A program made the position numbers and the translations under genes. Below the pieces are notes generated by a model, which was given only the letters and a program-made list of their open reading frames with translations, had not been told where the DNA came from and searched no databases. From Periplaneta americana (lineage: Eukaryota > Arthropoda > Insecta > Blattodea > Blattidae): a stretch of 64,000 nucleotides of DNA. The stretch spans positions 213,402,529-213,466,528 of the forward strand of contig NC_091118.1 in the NCBI RefSeq assembly GCF_040183065.1. Reading direction: 5' to 3'. This document shows positions 34,506 to 47,106 of this stretch, in pieces. Numbering within the stretch: position 1 is the stretch's first letter; each line of letters starts with the position of its first letter.

Positions 34506-35150
34506 TGTTCCTACTGTACATTACGCTTAAGCACATTTTACCGCCCACCCTTCCACACAGACGTGTTTACGTCAGAAAATCATTAATGTTACCCAGAATA
34601 TATTAGTGCATGTGTTTATATTGCTGAGGATGTATTCATTTGTTTTTAGATTACCAGAGTTCAGCTATTGCCATTTTAATATAAGCATTATGCATAGAAT
34701 GGCGGAGCAATTAGATACAACGCCAGCTTTCCTCTATTGAATTCTGTGTTTTGTTTCGGAAAAGTGATTAAGAAGGCCTTCAGCCCATTAATCATATCTG
34801 CGGTATTGTAATGGTGAAGACCTGGAAACGTAGTAATGATGAAAGAGCAGACATGAAGAATGGAGCTCGTAGAACTGGTCCAGGCCAGCAGCTAGAAGTC
34901 AAAACAGAGTTGGCTGATAAGATTGTGACCAACTGTCTTAATGTGTGTGCGCTAGATGATCACCAGGCTTCGAGACTTTGGACCCGATACAATGAGTTTA
35001 CTGTGCATGCACTATAAGTTGTTGTTGACTCGCTGCAGGTAGATAGAGATGTGTTGAGGTAACAACGTTGCTATTTAGAGTAGAGTACGGTAGTATGGGA
35101 AACACATAGGCCTATATGTACATTCTGAAAGTAAATATACATTACACAAT
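34506..35150. other. Unassigned, no gene seen
   Basis: A 68-residue frame at 34811 (MVKTWKRSNDERADMKNGAR start) shows no recognised domain. Confidence 0.35.
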
Positions 35151-35154
35151 GATT

Positions 35155-35326
35155 CAAATTCAATTTCAAATTTATTTACAATTTACATTTGAATTGAATA
35201 CATATGCATAGATACCCGAAATGAGCATATGCTCGTGCTCGGGTACAGTTCAGTAGTCTACATAAATTTTACAGGGTTCAAATAATAATGCTGATGATAT
35301 AAATAATAGTAACAACAGCAACAACA

Positions 35327-35370
<44 letters not shown>

Positions 35371-35421
35371 TATAGAATAATCGTGACAGAAATGATACAA
35401 AGATTGTAATACAAAATAATT

Positions 35422-35480
<59 letters not shown>
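35155..35480 (-). mobile_element. CR1/Jockey-like 3' UTR remnant plus (TAA)n tracts
   Basis: GCATATGCTCGTGCTCGGGT is the antisense form of the 3' UTR motif seen at 31935. It is followed by (TAA)n runs at 35331-35368 and 35427-35480. No coding part. Confidence 0.5.
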
Positions 35481-35484
35481 GCGA

Positions 35485-36035
35485 TAAAACAAAAATATTT
35501 ACAATAATAAAATAAATACTAAGACAGATAAAATAAAATATAAAACCACTAGCGAGAGTTAACACAACTTAAATAAGCATATAATAACCGGAAAAAATGC
35601 CAAACTCGAAAATCAACAGAAAAGTTCGTTGTATCGCAGACGACAGCAATCGCCGTATTGACATTGTGTTGTGCATTAATGGTAGTAGGGGGGGGGGAGC
35701 TGAAAGTCTACGTAACTGCCGTTCTCTTCGAATCTTCTCGTAAAATCATGGGAAGTTAATGCTGAAAAAACAAAATGTCTACGAGTCAAACTGTTCATTA
35801 TTACCAGGATAAATACAAATAATACTGAAATATATTAATCGAGTTTCAGTTATAGATCTCTCCTTTTGTGCAAGAGGTATCATATCAAAATATTTTATGA
35901 ATGGCGGGGAAAATATAAATTTCAAGAACTCTCTAGTGACAAGATATAGTGACAAGTACAATCAAGTGTATCTGTGGCGATGCTAAGAAATCATTTATTG
36001 GAGATATACACTGTTATTAATTAAGAAAATGATCT
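35485..36035. other. Unassigned AT-rich DNA
   Basis: No gene or repeat recognised. Confidence 0.35.
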
Positions 36036-36039
36036 ATTT

Positions 36040-36370
36040 ATATTTATTACAATGTTTTATCTTATAGGGTGTATGCATAAGACAAATACAATAAAAATTA
36101 GTACCATATAATGCTAGTAACACTTAAAAAAATTATAATAAAATTTATTAAATATCATACAAATATTTTCACTTTATTTTTAAACTTCAGAACTTGTAAA
36201 TTGCTTAGGTCTGGATTATTTTTCAATACTGAATTGTATAGTTTTGGTCCATAATTCCTACTGTGTCTTAATCTAGCTGTAGTGTGGCAAATAATGTCAA
36301 AAGAATGTGAAAAGCATTTATTCTTGTGTATTTTATAAATATTTGTGATTAATTATACACAGTGTTAATG
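36040..36370 (-). pseudogene. CR1/Jockey-like retrotransposon C-terminal tail
   Basis: The minus strand reads NYGPKLYNSVLKNNPDLSNL and LKFKNKVKIFV with a stop near 36172, then an AT-rich UTR. Same signature as the remnants at 5926 and 31572. Confidence 0.75.
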
Positions 36371-36431
36371 GTGGAAATAAGCATGTAGCAATTTTAATTT
36401 TTTCATTTATCCCATTGGTCGTCTTTAGGAA

Positions 36432-36920
36432 GTGCAGTTACAGTACCGAATTGCAATGTACTACAAGATACATTTTCAGTGCCTCAAACGTAAATCTTTT
36501 TCGGTTATCTGCCAAAGTTTGTACTGCAGAAAGCTGCGCTCTACGTCGCATGACGTGATAGGAGCAAAACGAAAAAACCTAACATCATTGCAGTCCCTAA
36601 GAGACAGTCCTTTAATCTCGGGTGACTCTATGTCCAATAATTTGCTGTTTATCTTACACAATGTTCCATATCCGTTATTTTTACATAAAATTGATTTCCA
36701 CTTCTGTTTCACACGTTCAGTAACCGGTGTACTTGATGTCTCATTAATTCTCTGCGTCATTTTCTAAATTAATTTGAGGGCTTCCGGCATCTCTTGCTCT
36801 GACTTCTCTAACCGTGTAATAGTTTCAGACACAGTTTGTATGAAAACCAAATTATTCGTCAGAACCTTCAAATCGTGAGCGTTTTCCTTTGCGTATTTGT
36901 TGGCATTCATTCTACCGTAC
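36432..36920 (-). pseudogene. CGGBP1-like hAT transposase C-terminus
   Basis: The minus strand reads KENAHDLKVLTNNLVFIQTV and LEKSEQEMPEALKLI, then a stop, then SSTPVTERVKQKWKSILCKN, RFFRFAPITSCDVERSF and QYK. After a one-base frame change it gives TLADNRKRFTFEALKMYLVV and HCN. VERSF...YK...L.DNR.RFTFE is the hallmark of the dimerisation region. One stop and one frameshift make it non-functional. Confidence 0.8.
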
Positions 36921-36924
36921 CCCC

Positions 36925-37930
36925 ACCCACTGTACGCTTTACCACTATACTCAGTACGCCGTTATGCGGATTTCCCACTGAACTGCTCTATTGGGTCCGA
37001 AGTCTCGAAGCCTGGTGGTCACTGAAGATCAAGGGAAGGAAGCCAGGAGTCGAAATCTGTCGCCTTGGAGACCGGTCTCGCATTGAAGGATAATTTCTGA
37101 ACATCATAGTTACGAGTTTTTATTTGTTTAGTTTTTATTTACTTTATATGTTTGACGTATTTTCGTAGTGATAAAATGCAAATCAAATAAATTACAAGAT
37201 GTGTATATGATGGAGTTATATCAACTAATACACATTGAATTACAAATAAATATAAGATGACGTAAAATACAAACTAAAAACATAATAAAATAATACATTA
37301 GTACAAACCAGTGAATAAAAACTTTTTAGTAAATTTATGGACCGAATGAGCAGTGTTAGTGTTCGGTCGTAGTTCCAAGACTAATTCTGGCTACTGCTAC
37401 TGCTAATGCTACTGCTACTGCTACTACTACTGCTACTGCTACTGCTACTGCCACTGCCACTGCCATTGTTACTATTTTTTAGGAAAGAAAGGGTGCAAAA
37501 TATATGATCGTACATCTTCTGAAAAGTGTTGTGGTTTTGAGGGAAAGAGAGTCCATTATCGACCGCCCCAGTGGAAGGCCGCCGTCTCGTATTTATGATT
37601 CCCTACACGCCTCTTTATTCAGGCTGTTAATGACAAAAGCTTCTTAAATTATCCCTAAGAAATTGAAGGCAGAATCGAGCTCCAGCGATAAAAGACTACA
37701 GTCTGTTTCGATATAAAGTAGTGCGTGGAGTTGAATGCTGGGGCAAAGCTAATCAAGAAGCATCTTGTTCTATCAGATGAGCAGCCTTCTAAGACTTCAG
37801 TCGCTTTTGTAGTGAGGTGCACCATTAACAGAGACGAAGCCGCTATTTAGACTGTCTAAAGAAAACTTACGTGGGCGTTTTTCTATACTGTAAAGGAGTG
37901 TGGAAGCTGATATAGCCATCTGTTCATCAT
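36925..37930. other. Unassigned, with an (ACTGCT)n tract
   Basis: A TACTGC/ACTGCT microsatellite occupies about 37391-37470. Otherwise no feature. Confidence 0.45.
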
Positions 37931-37937
37931 GATCAAT

Positions 37938-38024
37938 TAATAATAATAATGATAATGAAAATGATAATAATAATAATGATAATGATGATCATGATAATAA
38001 TAATATTAATAATAATAATAATAT

Positions 38025-38061
<37 letters not shown>

Positions 38062-38066
38062 AATAA
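37938..38066. repeat. (AAT)n/(GAT)n microsatellite
   Basis: Imperfect AATAATGAT units grading to (AAT)n. Confidence 0.9.
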
Positions 38067-38099
38067 CTGATGGAGATCGTGAAAAAATAGGTGTGGATT

Positions 38100-39020
38100 G
38101 GAAAGAGAGGAGGCTGTTCAGTAATATTTTTTATCAAATAACGAGTCAAAGTTAGGATAGAAGAAGAAATGTCAGAAAGAAGTGAAATAGGGAGAGGAGT
38201 ACCTAGTCTGTTCAACATCTCCTTGGAGGAATTAATGAAGAAATGTTTTCAGAACATGGGAGGAATGATAGTAGGAGGAAGAAGAATAAAGTGCATAAGA
38301 TTTACTGAAGATATGGCGTTGTTAGCAGAAGAGATAATACTGAGGGATATGCTACTGGAGCTAAATGACAGCTGTGAGCAGTATGGGATGAAGATAAATG
38401 CAAACAAGACGAAGACCATGGTCATAGGAAGAAAAATATAGACGATAAACTTACGAATTCTAAATGAGGCAGTAGAGCAAGTGGACAGCTTCAAATACTT
38501 GGGGTGTACTATAAGCAGTAACATGAGCTGCTGCCAGGAAGTCAAAAGGAGGATAGCAATGGCAAAGGAAGCTTTTAATAGAAAAAGGAGCATCTTCTGC
38601 GGATCTCTGGAAAAAGAACTAAGGAAGAGACTAGTGAAGTGCTTTGTGTGGAGTTTGGCTTTGTATGGGACAGAAACGGGGACATTACGACGAAGTGAAG
38701 AGAAGCGAATAGAAGCATTTGAAATGTGGATATGGAGAAGAATGGAACGTATGAAGTGGACAGACAGAATAAGAAATGAAGCTGTGTTGCAAAGAGTGGG
38801 TGAAGAAAGACTGATGCTGAAACTGATCCAGAAAGAGGAAAAGGAATTGGTTGAATCACTGGCTGAGAAAAAAAGTGCCTAGTGGAGGATGCACTGGAAG
38901 GAATAGTGAACGGGAGAAGAGTTCCGGGTAGAAGAAGATATCAGATTTAGACAACATTATCATATGACGAGACAAAGAGGAAGGAAATATAGAAGAAAGT
39001 TGGATTTGCAGTAAACCTAG
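38100..39020 (+). pseudogene. RTE-like retrotransposon fragment (family B, copy 3)
   Basis: The first frame (38169-38441) contains SLFNISLEELMKKCFQNMGG and FTEDMALLAEE, where the usual F/Y-A-D-D catalytic motif has become FTED. It ends after NANKTKTMVIGRK. A frame break leads to DSFKYLGCTISSNMS, LALYGTETGTLRRSEEKRIE and RNEAVLQRVGEERLMLKL (38481-38882), then the tail out of frame. Longest family B copy here; catalytically dead. Confidence 0.88.
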
Positions 39021-39027
39021 AATGAAT

Positions 39028-39035
39028 GAATTAAC

Positions 39036-39078
<43 letters not shown>

Positions 39079-39170
39079 GTAATAACAATAATAATAATAA
39101 TGGTAATAACAATAATATAATAATAATAATAATGGTAATAATAATATAATAATAATAATAATAATAATAC
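39028..39170. repeat. (AAT)n-type microsatellite at an RTE-B end
   Basis: TAA units with AATAATGGTAATAACAATA variants, directly after the RTE-B 3' end. Confidence 0.9.
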
Positions 39171-39900
39171 TGTTATAACGCATACCTGCAATGCGGATCG
39201 GGATGGATATAATTCCGAATTTTGCCACCACTGGCAATGTTATTCTCTCTCAATTTCAATAGTCTCTCAATCGTATATATTGAGTTGGAGGACTTCTAAT
39301 GTATTTGTTTATGAGACTGATTATTACAGTAGGCGTTGGATGACTGAAATTATGATACGTTTAAAGCAAAGAAGTTTAGAATCCAGCCAGCCGTTATATA
39401 CGTAGTATGAAAGGAAAACAAATTAATGTGACATGATAATGAATACATTATTATTTGTAAACAAATGGGGGTCATTAATAAATATGGGGAGTATAAAAAA
39501 CAGAAACGGTTAATTTAACACAGTCTAATTCTAACTGTATTATTGATTTCAAAATTAATCCAATTACCTGTAATGGTATATAATTACTCGTTATAATTTC
39601 AAACAACTCATTGGCGTCATATTGATGTGTGAATCGTTTCGACTATCAGTTGCATTGTTGTCTGCAGACTAGGCCTCGTGGAATGAGGAAGCGATTATGA
39701 AGTAGTTAACGAGAAGGCTCCGCCTGGTTAAATTTAAATGCGGGGAGTATGAAGACAGAAATGAAAAGAAAAAAGAATATGAAATAAGTCACGAACATCA
39801 TAAAAATTTCACACAATTAAAGGATTCGATGGAACTGCAGTCATATTCTTCCCCATATTTTTAATAGATCACCATCAAAATCCTCATTTCATATTTCATA
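39171..39900. other. Unassigned, no gene seen
   Basis: No supported feature. Confidence 0.4.
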
Positions 39901-39904
39901 TTTT

Positions 39905-39935
<31 letters not shown>

Positions 39936-40986
39936 CGTCGTCGTCGTCGTCCTTGCAGGTATTAGGCCTAGTTGCCTGTTACGGTCTCCGTCCAGCTTTT
40001 CGGGGGGCGTCCCAAAGATCGTCTTCCATGTGGTATATAGCGGAGAATTTGTCTTGGGAGTCTGGAACGGTCCATCCTATTGACATGGTTAAGCCATTTT
40101 TGTCTATAGTGGTTGAGATGTTCATAAATAGGTGTAATTTTCAATTCTTTTGTAATTAGTTCATTCCTTTTGTGGTCAAGCAAGCTGTAGCCGGCAGTCC
40201 TCCTTAGAAATCTCAATTCCGCAGTTGTTAGGTGTTGAACATCTGAGTTTCGGACAGTCCAGGCCTCACTACCATACATGAGGACAGGTCTTGCTAGAAC
40301 TTTATATGCTTTTAACCTGGTATGTTTTTGGATTTTCGTGGTTGTGAAAACCTGGTTGATGGTTCTTAAGGCTCCATTAAAATGTTGAATATTTTCAGAT
40401 ATATCAGTAACAGGTAAATATGTCAAATTATAACCTAAATATTTAAATGAGTTTACCTTTTCTAACGTATGGGTTCCAATGCAAATTTTACTCCTAACTG
40501 GCTGTTTGCCTTGGAACGCCATAATTTTTGTTTCGTTTGGGGAAATTTCATATTGAAATTTTGTGCTATTATATTGACGTGATGTATTGAGTATTGCAGC
40601 TCGTCTTCATTTGTAGCAAAAAGAACCTGATCGTCTGCATATGATAATGAATCTAGAGTACAATTTCGGAAGAGCGGGATGTTTCCATGGATTGTTAGTC
40701 GCCAATGTCTGATGACGGAGTTGATGTATATATTGAATAAAAGTGGTGAGAGGGGGCATCCTTGACGAACTGCACAGTTTATTGGTCTCCATTCGGTATG
40801 TTCTGATCCAATAGTAATTTTGATAATATTGTGGTTACATAATTCGTAAATTGTTCTTATAATTGCGTTTAGAACTGAATCATCTGCCAAAATTTGAAAG
40901 AGCTTATATCTGTCAACACGGTCGAAAGCTTTTTCTTCATATTTTTCATAATGTTCATTATGAATAATAATCTTCATAATTTTCAT
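39905..40986 (-). pseudogene. RTE-like retrotransposon fragment (family C)
   Basis: Upstream frame (40462-40986): EKAFDRVDRYKLFQIL (motif A end), NCAVRQGCPLSPLLFNIYIN (motif B) and LDSLSYADDQVLFA (motif C, catalytic pair intact). It overlaps in a different frame with 39968-40522: LEKVNSFKYLGYNLTYL, LARPVLMYGSEAWTVRNSD, RRTAGYSLLDHKRNE and SLGRPPKSWTETV. A single-base frameshift near NFNMKF is the main lesion. The endonuclease and fingers are missing, so it is 5' truncated. A (CAT)n and (CGT)n run (39905-39950) forms the 3' tail. Confidence 0.88.
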
Positions 40987-41159
40987 CTGAACAGACCTTT
41001 TGTGATGGTCCTTTGCATTTTCTATAGGTACGTGATGGTTTGGTTCAGACTGTTTAAAGGATGGATGTGCCTACAATAGTTTGTCAGTTTATTTTATGGT
41101 TAACCTTACTAATAGACGGTAATTATACACAGTATTTAAAGGGTGAAAATGATATGTTG

Positions 41160-41425
41160 TTATTGAAGTGTTGTATCAGTGAAGAATTATGTTGTGTCAG
41201 TGAAGTGTGTTGTATCAGTGAAGAAATATATCGTGTCAGTGAAGTGTGTTGAGTAAGTGAAACGTGTTCCTGTCAGTGAAGCTTTATAGTTTAAAGTGGC
41301 AGTGCAAAGTATTTGAACAGTGAAATGTTTTTGAAGTGGTAGTGAAATCAGGATAGAATCAGTGAAATGTGTCGTAGTTCCAGTGCAGTGAGTGAGTTGA
41401 CAGCGAAATGAGTGTAGTGTTGAAA
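41160..41425 (+). repeat. Degenerate minisatellite, ~18-21 bp unit
   Basis: Repeats of a TGAAGTGTGTTGTATCAG-like unit at 41165-41282, alternating with TGAAGAAATATATCGTGTCAG-like units, then looser CAGTGAAATG units to 41425. Confidence 0.7.
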
Positions 41426-41539
41426 GGTACTTGTGCAGATATGAACATATCATACTCGTGGGTTTTAGTTCGATCTTAGTTTTAAGATACAAATTAGATT
41501 TATTTCAAATGTTATTTTAAGTGATCGTTTCATTTAATT

Positions 41540-41556
41540 TAGTATATTCCCTGTTG

Positions 41557-41603
<47 letters not shown>

Positions 41604-41795
41604 GTTGTTGTTGTTGTTGTTGTTGTTATTCATTATTGTTAGTATTAATTATTAGTATTATTATTAATTGCATTTTTAATTAATACGTTTATTATTGTCA
41701 TTATTGAGTGTAATTAGTTACCACTGCCACCGGGTATATACCCATTGCAGTGTGAATAAATACACACATACACACACACATAAAGATGTTGTGCT
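41540..41795 (+). mobile_element. Probable LINE 3' end with (TTA)n, (TTG)n and ACACAC tail
   Basis: Tracts of (TTA)n and (TTG)n are followed by CCACCGGGTATATACCCATT, GCAGTGTGAATAAATACAC and CACACACAC. I recall this terminal block from insect non-LTR elements; no coding sequence adjoins it. Confidence 0.4.
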
Positions 41796-42486
41796 GTTCT
41801 GGATTTGTTAGTGAGATGATGTATTACATTGTATTAACGTTATTTGTCTTACTGATATAGTCTGATTCTTTCACGTATTTACACCGAAAGAAACTCAAAC
41901 GGATTGCAATATATTATGTTCACTTGTGTGACATTACATTGCCTCCTTGCTACGAACAAAAAAAGTATCTATTTAACTGCAGACATCTGCCACCAATTGC
42001 ACCAGGCGTCACTATGGTAACCATGCTTCAGACTTGCATAGTAACGAGTTACAACTTCTCTTGTCTTATGACCTGAGACAAAGACTATAAAATATCTTGC
42101 AATACTAACAGGCATTTCTGTTAAGCGCTTGTCTTTGTTTGAAGCTACTTAAAACAGAATACATTTGATGTAATTTCCTGTCTTGTAAATAATTTCGTCT
42201 GTTGTTTAACTCACTCTTTTACTGAACCATTAAATTGAAACACACTGGAAAGAGATTGAAAAGCATTAGCTTAATGGATGGTTTGATGTCTTGGATTTTT
42301 CTGATTCCACAATTCTATATTCAGCAGATAAGTTTACGGGCTTCTTTCAGAGAAGGGAATTCGGTATCTACTATTTCCATTATCTTCTTCTGTCTTTTGT
42401 TAAAATTGTCTCTTGAATATTACAGAAGGCTTCCTAAAAGAGCTTCAGTACCGAGCTCGATTCGTTCCCACATAATTTTATTGTAC
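41796..42486. other. Unassigned, no gene seen
   Basis: A 90-residue frame at 42235 has no recognised domain. Confidence 0.35.
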
Positions 42487-42630
42487 TTACGTACAAATGG
42501 CTTTTAAGAAAACCGGAGATCCATTGCCGCCCTCACATAAGCCCGCCATCGGTACCTATCCTGAGCAAGATTAATCCAGTCCCTACCATCATATCCCACA
42601 ATCCTCAAATACATTTTAATACCTATTATC
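42487..42630 (-). pseudogene. RTE-like 3' end (family A, copy 6)
   Basis: Complement of the family A tail (CCTCACATAAGCCCGCCATC, CTATCCTGAGCAAGATTAAT) with remnants of the CTTA tail at 42487. Only about 130 bases remain, cut by the foldback element at 42643. Confidence 0.8.
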
Positions 42631-42642
42631 CCGTCAACTCTA

Positions 42643-43637
42643 CAGAGTGATTTACGAGGATTTACCGCTACTTGCGGTGCTTATTTCCGAAGATATTCTG
42701 AGCAAAAACTGTTATATAAACATGTGTCCTAATGCAAATATTTTCGGAGATACGCTAATTTGAAGTTGTTAGTAAAATACCTTTTTTTCTTCAGTTTTAA
42801 GGGTAAAATAACATTAAAAATACAGAATGAACTATTCAGAAGTATCATTTCTTTAACTGGCTAGTGTTCTGAAGCTAAAATGTGTTGTTAATTGTTTTGT
42901 ACAGATTTTGTTTTTCATTTTTAACTGAAAATTACATAATTCTTACGCACTTATCACAACAATTGAGTCGTTCAGAGCAGAAGTGGTGTAAGTCAGAAAT
43001 GGGTAGTGAGGGTTAAAGTAAACATTCTGTAAAATACAGCGCAAAGTAGCAATTGATATTGAATTTATTTAAACTATTAGTAGTCAGTGGATAGCACGAA
43101 GGACATATTAATTGCTACTTTGCGCTGTATTTTACAGAATTTTTACTTTAAACCTCATTACACAATTTTGATTTACACCACTTCTGCTCCGAACGGCTCA
43201 ATTGGTACAAACCATACGACTTTAGGAACTTGATCATTTACAGTTAAATTGTGTATCCTAATGTACAGTTTTAAAGAATTTACAAACGTTGCGTGATTTG
43301 TCACAATGTGACAAGTGTGTAAGAAAAACGTAATTTTTTAGTTAAAAGTCGAAAAAAAAAAAAAAATCTGTACGAAGCAACTATGGAATTCACAACATAT
43401 TTTTAGTTTCAGAATACTAGCCAATTAAAGGGATGGTACTTCTGAATAGTTCATTCTTTATCTGTAATATTCTTTTACCCTTAAAACTAAAGAATAAAGG
43501 TATTTTACAAACAAATTCAAGTTAGTGTAACTCTGATAATATTGAGAATAGGACCCATGTTTATATGACATTTTTTGCTCAGAATGTCTTTGGAAATAAG
43601 CTCCGTAAGTGTCGGTAACTCCTCATGAATCACCCTG
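42643..43637. repeat. ~1 kb foldback element with TA target
   Basis: Starts CAGAGTGATTTACGAGG and ends CCTCATGAATCACCCTG, with TA at 42641-42642 and 43638-43639. Matching inverted segments continue inward (AAACATGTGTCC, AGTTTTAAGGGTAAAA, GAATGAACTATTCAGAAGTA). Near the centre, TGTAAAATACAGCGCAAAGT pairs with its complement at about 43118-43137. Right arm is longer, apparently from an internal insertion near 43210-43300. No open frame. Probably non-autonomous. Confidence 0.88.
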
Positions 43638-43744
43638 TATATTGCAAGTAATGGTAGGCTTGAGTTTCCTTTTCTATGAAACATTTAAAACGAACTTTGT
43701 TCAGTCACAACCACAAGAAACTTTAGTCGTACTTGACTAATATA

Positions 43745-44467
43745 CAGGGTGTTTCCGGTATAATGTGACAAACTATCAGGGATGATGGGGAAGGATATAT
43801 GTATCGATTTGAGATAAGGAACCATAGTCCGGAAATGACTGAGTCGAAAGTTATAAGCAAAAATAGTTGTGTCCAAATGTAATTGTAATTTTGCACCACG
43901 TGCCCTCCTTCCCTTAACCTTTGGAACAGTCGTGGAAAGATGGTATGGGCCGGATGTCTCCTACGTGGGTACTTCCACCGATACAATCTGTGAGCTTGTC
44001 TACAATTCCCATTGGCTCATCAGTATTCGAAAATCACGTCTGCTTATTCCGCTCTCGTGTACTCCTCCATTTCACTAGGACTGATCGACTGGACACTGCA
44101 ACTTGTACACATACACTGCTGTCTACAGACGTGCATATCAGGACCGACCATGTCCGTTACACATTACGCTATCTGCATTGCTTTAGTGTAGTTTCCTGTC
44201 CCCACCCCTCAGACAGCGCACTGAATGGAATACTGTAAGTAGACAACGTAAACAACGTCAGATGAATACAGTATGTGTAAGATGTACAGATAAATACACA
44301 TAAATAAGGTGTACAGAGGAATAAAATTATTTCATTTCCACACAACTATTTTTGCTTGTAACTTTCGACTCAGTCATTTCCGGACCAGGGTTTCTTATCT
44401 CAAATTGATACATGTGCCCTTCCCCATCATCCCTGAAAGTTTGTAACATCATACCGGAAACACCCTG
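43745..44467. mobile_element. 723 bp TIR element with TA target
   Basis: Starts CAGGGTGTTTCCGGTATAAT; ends ATACCGGAAACACCCTG. The inverted ends extend about 125 bases (CCGGAAATGACTGAGTCGAA on the left pairs with the right). TA flanks lie at 43743-43744 and 44468-44469. The unique middle has a 105-residue frame at 43921 with no recognised domain. Probably a non-autonomous mariner-type element. Confidence 0.88.
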
Positions 44468-44469
44468 TA

Positions 44470-46527
44470 TAAACTATGTATAATGTCTGAGTTATTTTAT
44501 TATTTTTGGGTGAAATCTTAATATTTATTATGACTTTATTATTATTGAATTATTATTTGAAATTTTATTATAAATTGGAATTAATTGTAATTTTTTGTAG
44601 ATTGTAATGAATAAATTACTTATCATTTTCAATTTATAATTTTCATATAAATTATTTTTAAAAAATATTGGCATCTTTATCATTCTTGCATCTGAAACCA
44701 AAGATTGTTGATGAAGACGTTGTCCGATAATCTAACACGAGTAGATTCATTTATCGTAACAGCCTTCGTAAAAGAAAGCGATAGCTTCATGACGATCGAA
44801 ATTCATATCTTGATCTAAAAAATATATGGCGATGAGCTTGGAGTATATGGCTCGTAAAAAGAGAAGGTTCTATTGCGGAAATAACGTTTCATGATTGCTG
44901 CCAAAGATAGAATGATGTATATGGGAACCGCTGCCAGCGGGGCTTAACAGTTGCCATGGAGATCAAAATACGACATAAAAATGCAGCTACGATTCTAAAT
45001 CGTAACTAGCTGAGAACATACACAAGTTATTGATGAATATACAACTTATTACAAGTACAACACTTCATATCCCCTGGTGAGTGAAATGTTCAATTATTGA
45101 CACAGTGAAGTATTGAAGTAAAAACCATTTTAGTCGGTGGATCTTATACTAAAGTAAGGAGTAGTCTGTGTAAAACTGTTCAAATATTAAAGTACGAAAT
45201 TAAGGAATTTCAATGGACAGAGATGTCCCAAGTATCATGTCATCCACATCACATTCTTGAAGAACTGTATTCATACATCTTGATTACAGACGTAGAACAG
45301 ATATACATATTAAACCAGTGATGTCAAAGCAAGCGCATTTTTCTGACCTTGACGTCGTGCGCGGGCAGCAAGCGCTAAGTATGGAAAGAGGAAGGGTCGT
45401 GTATATGAATAAGCAGCCTGTTGGATTAAGAAAACAGTGGTGCACAAACTTCAAACGGAACGTGAAATTTTATGTCATTTTTATATGGCTTCGTTCTGTT
45501 TAATATTATCTATATTGTCTGTAAAACAAAAGTACTAACACTGATTTCTTAATATTGCACTTGTGTTTTAAATTTTAATAACATAATAGGGAGTTAAGAA
45601 GGAATATTCACTTAAGTTCCATAGTAGTATAATGTTATACTGTATTAAGTGGATGAAACACATTATTCATAAAGAAAGTGATATTCCAAAGAAAGAGATT
45701 GAGTATGACATGATAAGTTGGAATTTATATTGATGGTATATTTAGCCTTACAAAAGTAATCAATAAACTAATCAAAACAATATTGCAATACAAAGCAAAG
45801 TTACCTAGGCACTGCATCTGTTTTAAGTGTAACTAATATTACATAACAAAACTCTTATCGCATTATGCTTTTAAGATGATATTTGTGAGCAACTTCCTAT
45901 CATCAGAATATTAAATTATTTTCTCGAAATCTGCTGAAGCTATAGAGCTGACATTTTCAAAACACATGGGCATGTATCTATTACTTATGATGTAACAGTA
46001 GTTGCTTTGTTAATTCATTTCCTTACAAACAATTTCCATGCGAATATTTTCAAAATTCTCAATACACTATCTTCAGTAATACGTATATACAGTATATTAG
46101 ATTTACGAAAACATTCTGTAAGGCTACTAAATAAATAGGCCTATACCTGAAAATTTCACTTTTCTATACGAAAAGTTAAAAAAATATTTCTTCTGAATAA
46201 AAAAATCAAACTTGTAAAAAATGAGCATTAAAATTAAAACTTACATTCTTATAATGCACTTATACTTCTCAGGCAAATCCAAAAATTAACATGGATACAG
46301 TTTTAATAAGTTCTCTTCCCTTTATCTATTGAATCAGTGCTGGTCATCCCTGAATATAGCTCGACCAAGCGGCATATACTACCTCTTTCGTCTATCTCTT
46401 TCCTTTTCGCTGTAAAGCGCTCAGGCTCTCCTGGGCTCTAAAGCGCGCGCTCCTGTGGGCATCAATTGACATGACTAGACTAAACAAAGACAACAACAAA
46501 CACGCAGACATCATCGTATACTGGCAC
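44470..46527. other. Unassigned, no gene seen
   Basis: About 2 kb of AT-rich DNA without supported features. Confidence 0.4.
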
Positions 46528-47104
46528 TGAATTTACAGTACGTAAGGTACTCTTTTATAGAGTAGGTACAGAATTATTTCAACATGAGTTACTAGTACGA
46601 AGGACGAAACTGGTAATTGGGATTAGGTACAATAGTCTATAGTGCGATAATATGCACATTAGAACTGAAGCCTGCATCGAAATGAACGGCCACCACTTTA
46701 AAAAATGTGTTTAAATATCCATATTATGATTATTTCTAAATTTTACTTCATTCTGTATATTGTACGCTAATGTGCTGTAGACAGTATAATATACACTGCA
46801 TAATGAATACGTCCACATGGACAGCACAGTTCGTGCGTAAAAACACTTATTGTTAATACTGTACTGTATTTTGATTAAACAAAAACCTAATGAAAATTAT
46901 CAAACTCAAAAGCGCAATATTTCCTAGTTTACGTAAATTGATGAACTACTTTTCTTCCCTCCTATACCTAGTAAAGTGATTTGTTTATAGATTACGCCAG
47001 TATCATCGAACTCCAGTCGTGGAAAGGGGTAGCAAACGGCGTTGATCCAAAGGTATAGCCAGGTTAATATTAAAAATGTTAGTAAAAATGAAATGATGTC
47101 CCTG
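46528..47104 (+). mobile_element. CAGGGACATC-family TIR element, copy B, 5' truncated
   Basis: Matches the right half of 18271-19380 from TTTACAGTACGTAAGGTACT to the terminal AAATGATGTCCCTG, which is followed by TA (47105-47106). The left half is missing. Confidence 0.85.
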
Positions 47105-47106
47105 TA

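Noticed and set aside
37391..37470. Possible polyamino-acid coding repeat (ACTGCT)n
   Set aside because: No surrounding open frame; simple microsatellite.
42235..42507. 90-residue plus-strand frame
   Set aside because: Composition not domain-like; it reads into the RTE-A fragment.
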